DNA from: Pseudomonas lurida
Lineage (GTDB): Bacteria; Pseudomonadota; Gammaproteobacteria; Pseudomonadales; Pseudomonadaceae
Direction of reading: 5' to 3'
NCBI RefSeq assembly: GCF_002563895.1
Contig: NZ_PDJB01000001.1
Location: 2,897,501 to 2,961,500, forward strand
Length of the DNA stretch: 64,000 bases
Shown: piece after piece, positions 9,644 to 19,449 of the stretch
How the letters are laid out: the number at the start of each line of letters is the position of its first letter
Numbering within the stretch: the stretch's first letter is position 1
Notes under the pieces: model-generated
What the model was told of the DNA's origin: nothing
The model's database searches: none
Seen by the model: only the letters and a program-made list of their open reading frames with translations
Program-made: the position numbers and the translations under genes

Positions 9644-11230
9644 TTAAAACACGACGCCTTGGCTGCGCAGGTAGTCGTCATAGGTGCCGCTGAAGTCGAT
9701 CACGCCGGTGGCGCTCAACTCGATGATGCGGGTGGCCAGGGACGATACGAACTCGCGGTCGTGGCTGACGAAGATCAACGTGCCCGGGTAGTTCTCCAGC
9801 GCCAGGTTGAGTGCTTCGATGGACTCCATGTCCAAGTGGTTGGTTGGTTCGTCCATGATCAGCACGTTCGGCTTTTGCAGGATCAGCTTGCCGAACAACA
9901 TGCGGCCTTGCTCACCACCGGAGATCACTTTGACCGACTTCTGGATCTCGTCGTTGGAGAACAGCATGCGACCCAGGGTGCCACGGATCATTTGCTCGCC
10001 TTGCGTCCACTGGCCCATCCAGTCGAACAACGTGACGTCGTCTTCGAAGTCATGCGCATGGTCCTGGGCGTAGTAGCCCAGTTCCGCAGCGTCGGTCCAC
10101 TTGATGCTACCGGCGTCCGGGGTCAGTTCGTTGACCAGCGTGCGCAGCAGGGTGGTCTTGCCGATACCGTTCGGGCCGATGATCGCCACGCGCTCGCCGG
10201 CCTCAACCTGGAAGCTGAAGTCCTTGAACAGCGGCTTGCCGTCGAAACCTTTGGCCATGCGCTCGACGATGACCGCCTGGCGGTGCAGTTTCTTGTTCTG
10301 TTCGAAACGGATGAACGGGCTCACACGGCTCGAAGGCTTGACCTCGGCCAGCTGGATCTTGTCGATCGCCTTGGCGCGGGAGGTGGCCTGCTTGGCTTTC
10401 GAGGCGTTGGCCGAGAAGCGGCTGACGAACGATTGCAGTTCGGAGATCTGCGCTTTTTTCTTGGCGTTGTCCGACAGCAATTGCTCGCGGGACTGGGTCG
10501 CCACGGTCATGTACTCGTCGTAGTTGCCCGGGAACAGGCGCAGCTCGCCGTAGTCCAGGTCAGCCATGTGGGTGCACACGCTGTTCAGGAAGTGACGGTC
10601 GTGAGAGATGATGATCATCAGGCTGGAGCGCTGGGTCAGGATGTTTTCCAGCCAGCGGATGGTGTTGATGTCCAAGTGGTTGGTCGGTTCGTCGAGCAAC
10701 AGCACTTCAGGGTCGGAGAACAGCGCCTGGGCCAGCAATACACGCAGCTTCCAGCCTGGCGACACTTCGCTCATCGGGCCGAAATGCTGTTCCAGGGGAA
10801 TGCCCAGGCCCAGCAGCAGTTCACCGGCACGGGATTCAGCGGTGTAGCCGTCCATCTCGGCGAACTCGGTTTCCAGCTCGGCCACTGCCATGCCGTCTTC
10901 TTCGCTCATTTCCGGCAGCGAGTAGATGCGGTCGCGCTCGGCCTTGACCTTCCACAGTTCTTCGTGGCCCATGATCACGGTGTCGAGCACGGTGAATTCT
11001 TCGTAGGCGAACTGGTCCTGGCGCAGTTTACCCAGGCGTACGTTCGGCTCCAGCATGACCTGGCCGCCGGACGGATCGAGGTCACCACCGAGGATTTTCA
11101 TGAAGGTCGACTTGCCGCAACCGTTGGCACCGATCAGACCATAACGGTTGCCAGCGCCGAACTTGACCGAGACGTTCTCGAAGAGCGGCTTGGCGCCGAA
11201 CTGCATGGTGATGTTAGCTGTGGAGATCAA
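9644..11230 (-). CDS. ybiT: ABC-F family ATPase YbiT
   Basis: The 528-residue soluble protein contains two ABC ATPase domains and no membrane segment. It tracks remembered E. coli YbiT nearly end to end. The first Walker A is 'GANGCGKST' near residue 35 and the second 'GPNGIGKTT' near residue 352; both Walker B motifs read 'DEPTNHLD'. The inter-domain linker '[18 protein letters not shown]' is typical of ABC-F proteins. The second signature is ISGGEQGRM, while the first is the divergent 'VSPGWKLR' normal for this subfamily. ABC-F proteins act on the ribosome; YbiT's exact role is not settled. Single gene with its own terminator. Confidence 0.95.
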   Translation of the reverse strand: MISTANITMQFGAKPLFENVSVKFGAGNRYGLIGANGCGKSTFMKILGGDLDPSGGQVMLEPNVRLGKLRQDQFAYEEFTVLDTVIMGHEELWKVKAERDRIYSLPEMSEEDGMAVAELETEFAEMDGYTAESRAGELLLGLGIPLEQHFGPMSEVSPGWKLRVLLAQALFSDPEVLLLDEPTNHLDINTIRWLENILTQRSSLMIIISHDRHFLNSVCTHMADLDYGELRLFPGNYDEYMTVATQSREQLLSDNAKKKAQISELQSFVSRFSANASKAKQATSRAKAIDKIQLAEVKPSSRVSPFIRFEQNKKLHRQAVIVERMAKGFDGKPLFKDFSFQVEAGERVAIIGPNGIGKTTLLRTLVNELTPDAGSIKWTDAAELGYYAQDHAHDFEDDVTLFDWMGQWTQGEQMIRGTLGRMLFSNDEIQKSVKVISGGEQGRMLFGKLILQKPNVLIMDEPTNHLDMESIEALNLALENYPGTLIFVSHDREFVSSLATRIIELSATGVIDFSGTYDDYLRSQGVVF

Positions 11231-11371
11231 TTACTTTACCTATCAATGGGTTGCGAGCGTGACGGCAGGGCCTTCAGGCATGCGTCAACAGCGACATCAA
11301 GGCGCGAAACCCGGTCGCTGAGCAGAAAATTGGGGATGTGTGTTGGAATTTGGCGCGCATTGTCGCATATG

Positions 11372-12610
11372 TCAGGCGACAGTTGTATGTCGAGCGAAGG
11401 AAGGTTTCTCCAACGTCTCCGGCATCGCCAGCCATAACAGCGCCAAGGCCGCTGCGGCCACACCGGCCAGGGTCAGGAACGCGGCGTTGTAGCCGGCCTG
11501 CTGCACCACGAAGCCGGCCAGGCTGCTGCTCAGCGCGGCGCCCAGCCCGAATACCGTAGACAGCGCGCCCAGGCTGACGTTGAAGCGTCCGGTGCCCTGG
11601 GTCAGGTCCTTGACGATCACCGGGAACAGCGCGCCGAAAATCCCTGCGCCAATGCCGTCGAGCATTTGCACGGCTACCAGCCAGTAAGGGTCGCTGGACA
11701 AGGTATAGAGCACCCCGCGCAGTGGCAGGATCATGAAGCCAGCCAGCAGAAGGGGTTTGCGCCCCCAGATGTCGGCTTTAAGCCCGACCAGCCAGGCCAT
11801 CGGCACCATCACCAACTGCGCGGCGACGATGCATGCCGAGGTCAGCGGCGTCGCCATCTGCAGGTTAATCTGCGACAGCTTCTGGCTGACCAGCGGCAGC
11901 ATCGCCGCATTGGCCAGGTGGAACAGGGCGCAGCAGATGGCGAACAACAATAGCGGGCGGTTCGCCAGCAACACCTTCATGCCAGAGGGTTGTTCATGAT
12001 CGGTGTGATGCGCCGGGTCGAAACCTCGAGCCACATCGTGGTCGATCGCCTCGGCTGACACGCAACTGATCGCGACGATACTGGCCAACGCCATGAAGGC
12101 CATCAGGTAGAACACCACGACTGGCCCAAACAGGTAAGCCAGGCCCCCGGCCAACAGCGCAGCCACGGCATTGCCGGCGTGATTGAACGTTTCGTTGCGC
12201 CCTGTGCGCCGGGTGAACGCGCGCGGCCCGGTGATGCCCAGGGAGATCGCGCTGATCGCCGGCGCGAACACCGAGGCGGCGACGGCGCTTGCCGCCTGGG
12301 TCAATGCCACCAGGCTGAAAGAGCTGACAAACGGCAGCAGCAGGCAACTGCCGGTCACCACGATAGCGGCCAGGGCAATGACTGCGCGCTTGCTGCGGGT
12401 ACGGTCGATCAGCGCGCCTGCCGGACCCTGGGTGAGGAGGGCGGCGATACCGGCCAGGGTCATGACCACGCCGATACTGGCGGGGTCCCATTTATGTACG
12501 GCCAGCAGGTAGATAGCGAGGTAGGGGCCAAGACCGTCGCGTACGTCCGCCAGGAAAAAATTCAGGCTGTCCAGGGACAAGGTGTTGCGCAGGTCGGAGT
12601 GTCTGGCCAT
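11372..12610 (-). CDS. MFS transporter
   Basis: A 412-residue, 12-segment major facilitator protein starting MARHSDLRNTLSLDSLNFFL. The motif 'GALIDRTRSKRAVIALAAI' in loop 2-3 and 'GLKADIWGRKPLL' in the second half are the usual MFS signatures. A His-rich cytoplasmic loop ('DHDVARGFDPAHHTDHEQ') separates the halves. Substrate unknown. The ATG at 12610 is preferred over the longer form at 12652, which adds a hydrophilic tail. Confidence 0.88.
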   Translation of the reverse strand: MARHSDLRNTLSLDSLNFFLADVRDGLGPYLAIYLLAVHKWDPASIGVVMTLAGIAALLTQGPAGALIDRTRSKRAVIALAAIVVTGSCLLLPFVSSFSLVALTQAASAVAASVFAPAISAISLGITGPRAFTRRTGRNETFNHAGNAVAALLAGGLAYLFGPVVVFYLMAFMALASIVAISCVSAEAIDHDVARGFDPAHHTDHEQPSGMKVLLANRPLLLFAICCALFHLANAAMLPLVSQKLSQINLQMATPLTSACIVAAQLVMVPMAWLVGLKADIWGRKPLLLAGFMILPLRGVLYTLSSDPYWLVAVQMLDGIGAGIFGALFPVIVKDLTQGTGRFNVSLGALSTVFGLGAALSSSLAGFVVQQAGYNAAFLTLAGVAAAALALLWLAMPETLEKPSFARHTTVA

Positions 12611-12763
12611 GACGAAGTCTTCTGAGTTGGCGTCCAGGGACTGAACACTCACAGCGTTAATGACACGCAGGCGTTGCGTTTAGTTTCGCCCGTTACTTAG
12701 GGTTTTAATCGGCGGGCACTTGGCTTATTTTCTGTGCCCCTGTATGGATTTTCTGGAGAAGCA

Positions 12764-13576
12764 ATGGACATGCCCTCAGCTCAACAGGCGATTGCCAGCA
12801 ACAAAGACGCCTGGGACCAATCTGCCAACCTGCACAAGACCACTGACACCTGGACCGCGCTGCTCAACAGTGTTGGCGATGCGGATTTCTCTTGCCTGGA
12901 TCCCACGCTCACCGGCCTGCTGCAAGACGTCGGCGTGGCCGGCAAGGACGTGGTGCAATTGTGCTGCAACAACGGTCGCGAAAGCCTTTCATTGTTTGGC
13001 CTCGGCGCAGGTTCGGTCGTGGGGGTGGACCAATCGCAGGCGTTCCTGCAGCAGGCCCGCGAGCTGGCGGCTGTCTCGCCGCACGAGCCTGAATTCATTG
13101 AAAGTGATATCCATCACTTGCCGCACTCTTTGCTCGGGCGCTTCGATATTGCGTTGGTGACCATCGGGGTGCTGGGCTGGATGCCGGATGTGGGCTCGTT
13201 CATGCGCCACGTTGCCAGCACGTTGAAACCCGGTGGCACGCTGGTGATGTATGAAACCCACCCGTTCCTGGAGGTGTTCGACCCACGGGCGCAGAACCCA
13301 TTCCTGCCGGCCAGTTCCTACTTTCAGCGCGAACCCTTCGTGCTGCAGGAATCGATTGTCTACGAGGGTCAGGGCGAAGTGGCTGGGCCCACGTCCTACT
13401 GGTACGTGCACACCCTGGGCGATGTGGTCAGTGCCGCGATCTCTGCGCACTTGCAGATCAGCCACCTGCAGGAATACCCCCATTCCAATCGCGAAGAGCT
13501 GTACGACCAGTACGAGCACCAGCCCGCACAACTGCCAATGTGCTTTACCTTGACCGCCACCAAACGTCCCGCTTGA
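12764..13576 (+). CDS. Class I SAM-dependent methyltransferase
   Basis: A 270-residue protein with a Rossmann-type methyltransferase domain: motif I is the unusual 'VVQLCCNNGRESLSLFGLGA' near residues 63-82, followed by 'VVGVDQSQ' (acidic end of beta 2) and 'FDIALVTIGVLGWMPD' (motif post-II). The glycine-rich loop reads CCNNGRE, a variant seen in one branch of these enzymes. Substrate unknown. The ATG at 12764 follows CTGGAGAAGCA, a good ribosome binding site. Confidence 0.85.
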   Translation: MDMPSAQQAIASNKDAWDQSANLHKTTDTWTALLNSVGDADFSCLDPTLTGLLQDVGVAGKDVVQLCCNNGRESLSLFGLGAGSVVGVDQSQAFLQQARELAAVSPHEPEFIESDIHHLPHSLLGRFDIALVTIGVLGWMPDVGSFMRHVASTLKPGGTLVMYETHPFLEVFDPRAQNPFLPASSYFQREPFVLQESIVYEGQGEVAGPTSYWYVHTLGDVVSAAISAHLQISHLQEYPHSNREELYDQYEHQPAQLPMCFTLTATKRPA

Positions 13577-13593
13577 GGCGTTTTTCCAAGGGC

Positions 13594-13622
13594 AAAAAAA
13601 AGCCCGCGGGGATAGGCGGGCT
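13594..13622 (-). terminator. Rho-independent terminator
   Basis: Stem AGCCCGC (13601-13607) with GCGGGCT (13616-13622); on the minus strand it is followed by eight T. It lies about 95 bases past the end of the minus-strand gene at 13715 and, in the other direction, just after the methyltransferase gene, so it may serve both weakly or strongly. Confidence 0.85.
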
Positions 13623-13714
13623 AAGGGATTCACTGGAGTAGGTAGGCTTTACCCTATAGACCCGAAAGTGAAGGGGTTGTGAAAATACTGTCGCAAGTTC
13701 GGATGGCGCATCGT

Positions 13715-14101
13715 TCAGGTACGCCGCACGAAAGTGCGCATGGTTTGACCTGGGCCAGTACTGAACGCGATTGGCCTTGGCATACTTTCATCCGCGGCAA
13801 TGAACACGAACTCATCCCCTTCGAGGCGATAGCTGGCGGGTAGGTGCTTGCCTGCGTCATCCCCTATGGCGTCGATCCAGGTGATGCGCTTGGGAACGGT
13901 GCTGCTGTCCAGAAAAAACCGGCCAGCCAGTAACACCTCGCCGCTGACGGTCTTCACTTCGAAGCGGTCTCCGGTAATAGTAGTGAGTGCACCGGGAGCG
14001 CTGTGGGCATCGGGAGGATTGAGCACGCCGCTGTCTTCGAGGGCGACTTGCTCCCAGGCACCTTGAAGGGCCTGAATATCGGGGTCTGAGATAGATGACA
14101 T
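13715..14101 (-). CDS. TIGR03067-like hypothetical protein
   Basis: A 128-residue soluble protein with 'DIQALQGAWEQVALEDSGV' near the start, 'GDRFEVKTVSGEVLLAGRFF', 'PKRITWIDAIG', then 'SYRLEGDEFVFI' and 'RPIAFSTGPGQTMRTFVR'. This layout matches the TIGR03067 family (a lipocalin-like beta barrel of unknown role). No signal peptide or membrane segment is seen. It stands alone, with a terminator downstream and a 370-base intergenic region upstream. Confidence 0.7.
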   Translation of the reverse strand: MSSISDPDIQALQGAWEQVALEDSGVLNPPDAHSAPGALTTITGDRFEVKTVSGEVLLAGRFFLDSSTVPKRITWIDAIGDDAGKHLPASYRLEGDEFVFIAADESMPRPIAFSTGPGQTMRTFVRRT

Positions 14102-14469
14102 ACAAATTCCTTTTTGCTGAAGCGTGATCTGCCTGAGATGTAATCAGGTGTAGGAAAAATCTTATTTTTCAATTGTTAATGCTATTTCTCGTTACCACGA
14201 CAGGCGATTGACGTTACCTTGCCTGGCCGCCGGGTAACGTCTTGTAACGGACCGTCTTTGCTCTGGGTGTCTGTCAGCAGTGACACCCTTGTAACTGAAA
14301 TGAAAACCCTTGCTGCTTAGGATGGTGAGACTTCAATCAACAAGGGGGTCCTTTGCTGTTAAAGGTCCTCTTGTACCGCCGGTCCGGACGTTGCCCTCTG
14401 TTTATTACGTTGTTATTCAGGTCTGTTGTTTATGGGCGCTGGATGTCAACTCATCAGGGCGTATGAATT
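14102..14469. other. Intergenic region with a perfect 9-bp inverted repeat
   Basis: No gene is seen. The region is AT-rich on the left (about 14135-14200). GACGTTACC (14210-14218) and GGTAACGTC (14233-14241) form a perfect inverted repeat with a 14-base spacer; two further GTTACC/GTAACGG-like words lie next to it (14191, 14244). It has no T-run and could be an operator for either divergent gene. Confidence 0.5.
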
Positions 14470-15786
14470 TTGAACAACACTCCCCAGCTACACCAACACT
14501 TACCGTCGGATGAAATTGATCTCTTTGAACTGTTTCACGCGATCTGGAAGCAAAGAAAACAGGTCATCGGTTGCACCATTCTCGCAGGCCTTCTGGGAGT
14601 AGGCTATGCGTATCTGGCGCCGAAGGTCTACCAGGTCAGCAGTGTGTTGCGGCCTGCGGCAATCAATGAGCTCGATGCCCTCAACCGTTCGGAGGTCTAC
14701 AAGTTGCCTGCGACCGATGCCCTGGCCAAAGTCGGCGCGCAGCTTGAGTCGTATGACGCCCGGTTGGGATTCTTCAGGGCCAACCCCGCGCTGTTCGAGG
14801 CCTTCCAGACACCTGGGCGAAGCCTGGAGCAGAGCTTCGAGGCGTTCAATCGCAACGCGGTCAACCTGGTCCTCCCGGATCCCAAGAAGCCCGGCTCACT
14901 CAACAATTACATCCGCCTGGAAATGCAGTACCCCAGTGGGGTTGACGGCGTAGCGATTCTCAATGGGTTCGTGGCCTACGCCATCGCGCAGGAACGCGAT
15001 CAGGTGGGAGCGGACCTCAAGGTGATCGTCAACAACCGCCTGAACGAGCTCAAGGGCAAGATCGACGCAGCACGGGCCAATTACGAAACGGACAAGGCGT
15101 CGAAGATTGCCAGGCTGCTGGAGGCGGATAAGGTCAAGCGGGCCCAGTTGCAGGATGAGCTCACTGCCTTGCGCTTGCAGATGAAAATGCAGCGTATCAG
15201 TCGCCTTGCAGAATTGGACGAGGCTATCTCCATAGCCAAGTCCATCGGCATCAAGCATCCCACCACGCCTTCTGCAATGGGGGCTGATGCGTCCAATGGT
15301 TCCAGCCAGGTGATGCGTACCGAAGTCACCAATCAAAAAATCCCGCTGTACTTCATGGGCACCGACGCGCTGGAGGCCGAACGGGTGGCGCTAGCGCGAC
15401 GCAGCAATGATGACTTCACCAACAGTCGGGTCGCCGAGATTGGCAAAGAATTGCGCATGCTTGAGGTCAATCGTGAAGTGGAGGTGCTCAAGAGCCGCAA
15501 GGACGAGGACATGTTCCTGCGAGACGTCGAACCACTCTGGGCCGAGGAAGCGCGACTGCGTGGCCTTAATATCGACATGAGCGCACTGAAACTGGTGACA
15601 GTCGATCGCCAGGCTCAAGAACCGTTGGCGCCGATCAAGCCTAGAAAGCCCCTGATCATCGCGTTAAGCCTGGTGGCAGGGCTAATGCTGGGGGTGTTGG
15701 TGGCGCTGATTCAGCATTTTGCGCAAGTGCGTCGGCAAAACGGGCCGCTTTCGGTACTCAATGAGCGTCAGTTGCCACGCCCATAG
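14470..15786 (+). CDS. Wzz-family chain-length determinant protein
   Basis: A 438-residue polysaccharide co-polymerase: N-terminal 'SDEIDLFELFHAIWKQRKQV', TM1 at about 35-55, a long periplasmic region rich in coiled coil (about 180-260), the hallmark 'IPLYFMGTDALEAE' near residue 290, and a C-terminal Pro-rich segment 'EPLAPIKPRKPL' leading into TM2 at about 392-415. Wzz proteins set the modal length of O-antigen or related polymers. The start is a TTG at 14470, since no ATG fits; an out-of-frame ATG lies at 14463. It has no polymerase or glycosyltransferase neighbours, so it is an orphan; the following gene, lpxO-like, also acts on lipopolysaccharide. Confidence 0.85.
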   Translation: MNNTPQLHQHLPSDEIDLFELFHAIWKQRKQVIGCTILAGLLGVGYAYLAPKVYQVSSVLRPAAINELDALNRSEVYKLPATDALAKVGAQLESYDARLGFFRANPALFEAFQTPGRSLEQSFEAFNRNAVNLVLPDPKKPGSLNNYIRLEMQYPSGVDGVAILNGFVAYAIAQERDQVGADLKVIVNNRLNELKGKIDAARANYETDKASKIARLLEADKVKRAQLQDELTALRLQMKMQRISRLAELDEAISIAKSIGIKHPTTPSAMGADASNGSSQVMRTEVTNQKIPLYFMGTDALEAERVALARRSNDDFTNSRVAEIGKELRMLEVNREVEVLKSRKDEDMFLRDVEPLWAEEARLRGLNIDMSALKLVTVDRQAQEPLAPIKPRKPLIIALSLVAGLMLGVLVALIQHFAQVRRQNGPLSVLNERQLPRP

Positions 15787-16038
15787 TAAGGGTTGAACGC
15801 GTCACGGGCGTGCCCCAGGGCAGGCCCGCTCAACACATTCATACGACAGCTTTTCACAATTCTTAGTTAACTTTTGGTTACAACCTGTGGCTAAATAACT
15901 GCCAATGGCCATAGGCCGGTGGTTAAACAGCCGGTTGTGCCGATTGTGTGAATTGTGATTTCAGGTGCTGCTATCCATCCTCGGCCGTTGTGGGCACGCA
16001 GGTGCAGCCTGTTCTCTTCTGACGTGTGACGAAATCCC

Positions 16039-16938
16039 TTGAAACTCATCATTGTAATTCTTTACGTTGCCTCGATTGCGTATGTTCACCTACGTGGCCG
16101 TGTGCGGCACAAGCTGGGCCGCCAGCTCAGCGATCATTCGACGTTCCTGGCACCGATCAACTGCTTTCTTTATCTCTTCTCCAAGCTGCCCAGCCGCCCC
16201 TATTTGTCACCCAGCGATTTCCCGGACCTGACGCCGCTGCAGGAACATTGGGAAGAAATCCGCCAGGAAGGCCAGAACCTGCTGCGCGCGGGTGAGATCA
16301 AGCGTTCGGATCAATACAACGACGTGGGTTTCAACTCGTTCTTCAAATCGGGTTGGAAGCGCTTTTATCTGAAATGGTATGGCGACAGCCACCCGTCGGC
16401 GATGAAGCTGTGCCCGCGTACCACGGCGCTGGTGCAGAGCATTGGCTCGATCAAGGCTGCGATGTTCGCCGAGCTGCCGCCAGGCTCCAAGCTGGTGCGT
16501 CACCGCGATCCGTACGCAGGCTCCTACCGTTATCACTTGGGCCTGGATACGCCGAATGACCCAGGCTGCTACATCAACGTGGATGGCGAAAGCTATTACT
16601 GGCGCGACGGCGAGCCGGTGATGTTCGACGAGACTTATATCCATTACGCCGAAAACACCACCCAGCAGAACCGCATCATTCTCTTCTGCGACATCGAGCG
16701 TCCGATGAAGTACCGCTGGGCGGCTGCGTTCAATCGCTGGTTCAGCCGGACCGTGATGGCCGCCGCGGGCTCGCCCAACGATGCCGGTGACAAGACGGGT
16801 GGGCTCAACCGTGCTTTCACGCGCCTGTACAAGATCCGGCTTCGCGGCAAAGAGCTGAAAAAGCGCAACCGTACGCGCTATTACCTTGAAAAGTGGGCGA
16901 TCTTTGCGGGTCTGGCAGCGATCTTCCTGCTGATCTGA
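16039..16938 (+). CDS. lpxO: LpxO-like lipid A 2-hydroxylase (aspartyl/asparaginyl beta-hydroxylase family)
   Basis: The 299-residue protein has an N-terminal membrane anchor, a second hydrophobic segment at its very C terminus, and a 2-oxoglutarate/Fe(II) oxygenase domain between. Iron and cosubstrate residues are visible as 'HRDPYAGSYRYHLGLDTP' near residues 155-172 and 'DETYIHYAENTTQQNRIIL' near 198-216, with Arg following the second His as expected. LpxO hydroxylates the secondary acyl chain of lipid A. The start is TTG at 16039; the frame is closed just upstream, and no ATG fits. The 250 bases before it contain no gene. Confidence 0.85.
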   Translation: MKLIIVILYVASIAYVHLRGRVRHKLGRQLSDHSTFLAPINCFLYLFSKLPSRPYLSPSDFPDLTPLQEHWEEIRQEGQNLLRAGEIKRSDQYNDVGFNSFFKSGWKRFYLKWYGDSHPSAMKLCPRTTALVQSIGSIKAAMFAELPPGSKLVRHRDPYAGSYRYHLGLDTPNDPGCYINVDGESYYWRDGEPVMFDETYIHYAENTTQQNRIILFCDIERPMKYRWAAAFNRWFSRTVMAAAGSPNDAGDKTGGLNRAFTRLYKIRLRGKELKKRNRTRYYLEKWAIFAGLAAIFLLI

Positions 16939-16956
16939 AGACGCTGCGGGCGCCGT

Positions 16957-19446
16957 TCACTCGGGTGGATGGGCGCCCAGTTTGTCCCACATCTTCTTGC
17001 TGATCTTCTGTCGGTTGGCATAACCCGCCCAGGGATCGGCCTTCAAGCCCCTGACGCGTTGCGCCAGGTTGGCGACCGTCCATTGCTGGGCACTGCGTAA
17101 CCCTTTCAATTCCTCGCGGCTGATCGGCACCGACACCGGTAGACCCGGGCGTGCCCGCACGGAGTACGCTGCGACGGTACTGGCCCCGCGTGCATTGCGC
17201 AGGTAGTCGATAAAGATCTTGCCGACCCGATTCCTGGGCCCCGACGTCGCGGTAAACCGCTCGGGCAGTTGCGCCGTCATGAACTGCGCGATGGCCTTGG
17301 CGAATGCCTTGACGGTGTCCCAACTGTCCCGGCGCGCCAGCGGCACGACCAGGTGCAAGCCTTTGCCACCGCTGGTCTTGACGAACGCTTGCAGCCCCAA
17401 CTCGTCCAGCACCGAGAGGGTCAACTGCGCCGCTTCGAGCATGGCTTTCCAAGGCAGCGCCGGGTCCGGGTCGAGATCGAGCACAAACAGGTCGGGGGTC
17501 TCGATCTTGTCCGTAGTCGAGCCCCAGGTGTGAAACTCTACGGTGCCCATCTGCACTGCGCCGATCAACGCGCCAATGCTGTCGATTTCCATCAGGCGCG
17601 CATGGCCCGGGTCGAGGGCCTGATCCAGTTGCTTGATGTTGGGAATAGCGAGACGTTCCGAGTGTTTCTGGAAGAACTGCTCGCCCTCGATGCCTTCCGG
17701 CGCCCTCAGTAGAGCAACCGGGCGATGGCTTAGGAAGGGCAGGATCCACTGGCTGATGCTGTCGTAGAACTGCGCCAGTTGTTGTTTCTGCGTGCCGCTT
17801 TGTTTGTCGATCACGCGGTCTGGGTGGGTGATATTCACCCCTGCGCCGGTTTTTTTCGTGGGCTTCATGGATTTGGCCGTTCGCGGTTGCTCATGAATGA
17901 TCTGCGCGGCGGGTTTGTCCGTACGCATTCCGACAAACGACGCCTGGCGGACCACGCCTTCACGGGTCCATTCGGCAAACTGCACCTCGCCAACCAACGT
18001 CGGCTCCACCCAGTGCACGCCGCGGGCTTGCGCACTGGTCAGGGGTTTTTCCAGAGGCGATACCTTGCGTTCCAGTGGCGTGAGTTGCGTGTAGATCGAT
18101 TTCAGTGACGCCTGATCGAAGCCGGTGCCCACACGCCCGGCGTACACCAGCCCGGAGTCGTCATTCACGGCCAGTAACAGCGCCCCGAAACCGCTGCGCG
18201 AACCCTGTGGCCGGGTGTAGCCGACAATCACGAATTCCTGGCGCAAACGGCATTTGAGCTTGATCCAGTCCGCGCTGCGACTGGACGCATACGGGCTGCC
18301 CAAGCGCTTGCCGATCACACCCTCCAGCGCCAGGTCACAGGCACTTTCAATGATGTCGCGAGGGTGGGCGGTGAAGGCTTCCGAGAAACGCAATAGTTTG
18401 CTCCTGCTGCCGGCCAACGCGGCCTTGAGTGCAGCACGGCGATCCTCGACGGGCGCCTGGCGTCGATCCTGGCCATTGAGAAACGGCGCATCGAACAGGT
18501 AATAGACAATGTCCAGGCTGCGGCCGATATCAAAGGCATTTTGCAACGCCTGGAAATCCGGCAGGCCGTCGCCGTTGAGGCTGACCACCTCGCCGTCGAG
18601 CCAACTGTCCTTGAGCTTGAGGGCCTGCAGGGCCTTGGCCTGACGCGGTAGTCGATCGGTCCAGTCGTGGCCGTTGCGGGTGAACAGACGCACTTCGCCG
18701 TCTCGAATGCGTGCGAGCATGCGATAGCCGTCGAACTTGATTTCGTATTGCCAGTCGCCCTCCGGTGCGCGGTCCACCAGCGTGGCCAGTTGCGGGCTGA
18801 AGTCTTCTGGGAGGGGGGGCGTCGCTTTTTGCGGCTTGGCTTTGGCTTTGGCTTTGGCCTTTGGCTGGGCACGGGGCTTGCCGACCGAAGCGTCACTGAC
18901 CACGCTATTCGGTTCGGCCTGGACGATATCGTAGTCATCGGCCGGGCGTGCCTGGGAGTCCTTCTCCTTGATCAACAGCCATTGTTCTTTATCGCCGCTG
19001 CCCTTCAGGCGCGTGCGCACCAGCGCCCAGTCGCCGGAAAGTTTCTCGCCGACCAGGGTGAACTTGAGCTTGCCAGCGGCGTAGGCCTTGTGCGGATCGT
19101 CGTGGGGTTGCCACACGCCACGGTCCCACACGATGACATCGCCTGCGCCGTATTGGCCGGTGGGAATACTGCCTTCGAAGCTGCCATAACTGAGAGGGTG
19201 GTCTTCCACGTGGACGGCCAAGCGCTTTTGCGCAGGGTCAAGGCTTGGGCCCTTGGGCACTGCCCAACTGAGCAACACGCCGTCGAGCTCCAGGCGAAAG
19301 TCATAATGCAGGTTGCGCGCGTCATGTTTCTGGATCACGAAGGACAGCGCTGACGCCTGGCGTTTGGCAGCAGGCGCGCTGCCTGCCGGCTCGCCAGTGA
19401 TGCTGAAGTCGCGCTTGCGGTTGTACTCGCTCAGGGGCTTTGCCAT
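16957..19446 (-). CDS. ligD: ATP-dependent DNA ligase LigD (non-homologous end joining)
   Basis: An 829-residue three-domain enzyme in the Pseudomonas order. The phosphoesterase domain (about 30-165) carries 'HDARNLHYDFRLELDG', with His41, His47 and Asp49 as likely metal ligands. The ligase domain (about 215-515) has the active-site motif 'EIKFDGYRML', Lys237. The primase-polymerase domain (about 545-820) has 'VLDLDPDP' as its metal-binding Asp pair. Domains 1 and 2 are joined by a repetitive Lys/Ala linker (about 194-208). LigD fills in, trims and seals double-strand breaks held by Ku. The ku gene lies four bases upstream of its start, so the two form an operon, in the order ku-ligD on the minus strand. 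Confidence 0.96.
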   Translation of the reverse strand: MAKPLSEYNRKRDFSITGEPAGSAPAAKRQASALSFVIQKHDARNLHYDFRLELDGVLLSWAVPKGPSLDPAQKRLAVHVEDHPLSYGSFEGSIPTGQYGAGDVIVWDRGVWQPHDDPHKAYAAGKLKFTLVGEKLSGDWALVRTRLKGSGDKEQWLLIKEKDSQARPADDYDIVQAEPNSVVSDASVGKPRAQPKAKAKAKAKPQKATPPLPEDFSPQLATLVDRAPEGDWQYEIKFDGYRMLARIRDGEVRLFTRNGHDWTDRLPRQAKALQALKLKDSWLDGEVVSLNGDGLPDFQALQNAFDIGRSLDIVYYLFDAPFLNGQDRRQAPVEDRRAALKAALAGSRSKLLRFSEAFTAHPRDIIESACDLALEGVIGKRLGSPYASSRSADWIKLKCRLRQEFVIVGYTRPQGSRSGFGALLLAVNDDSGLVYAGRVGTGFDQASLKSIYTQLTPLERKVSPLEKPLTSAQARGVHWVEPTLVGEVQFAEWTREGVVRQASFVGMRTDKPAAQIIHEQPRTAKSMKPTKKTGAGVNITHPDRVIDKQSGTQKQQLAQFYDSISQWILPFLSHRPVALLRAPEGIEGEQFFQKHSERLAIPNIKQLDQALDPGHARLMEIDSIGALIGAVQMGTVEFHTWGSTTDKIETPDLFVLDLDPDPALPWKAMLEAAQLTLSVLDELGLQAFVKTSGGKGLHLVVPLARRDSWDTVKAFAKAIAQFMTAQLPERFTATSGPRNRVGKIFIDYLRNARGASTVAAYSVRARPGLPVSVPISREELKGLRSAQQWTVANLAQRVRGLKADPWAGYANRQKISKKMWDKLGAHPPE

Positions 19447-19449
19447 GAC

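Noticed and set aside
9659..11437. 592-codon open frame antisense to ybiT
   Set aside because: Shadow of the high-GC ybiT gene; composition is His/Val/Gln-rich and has no family likeness.
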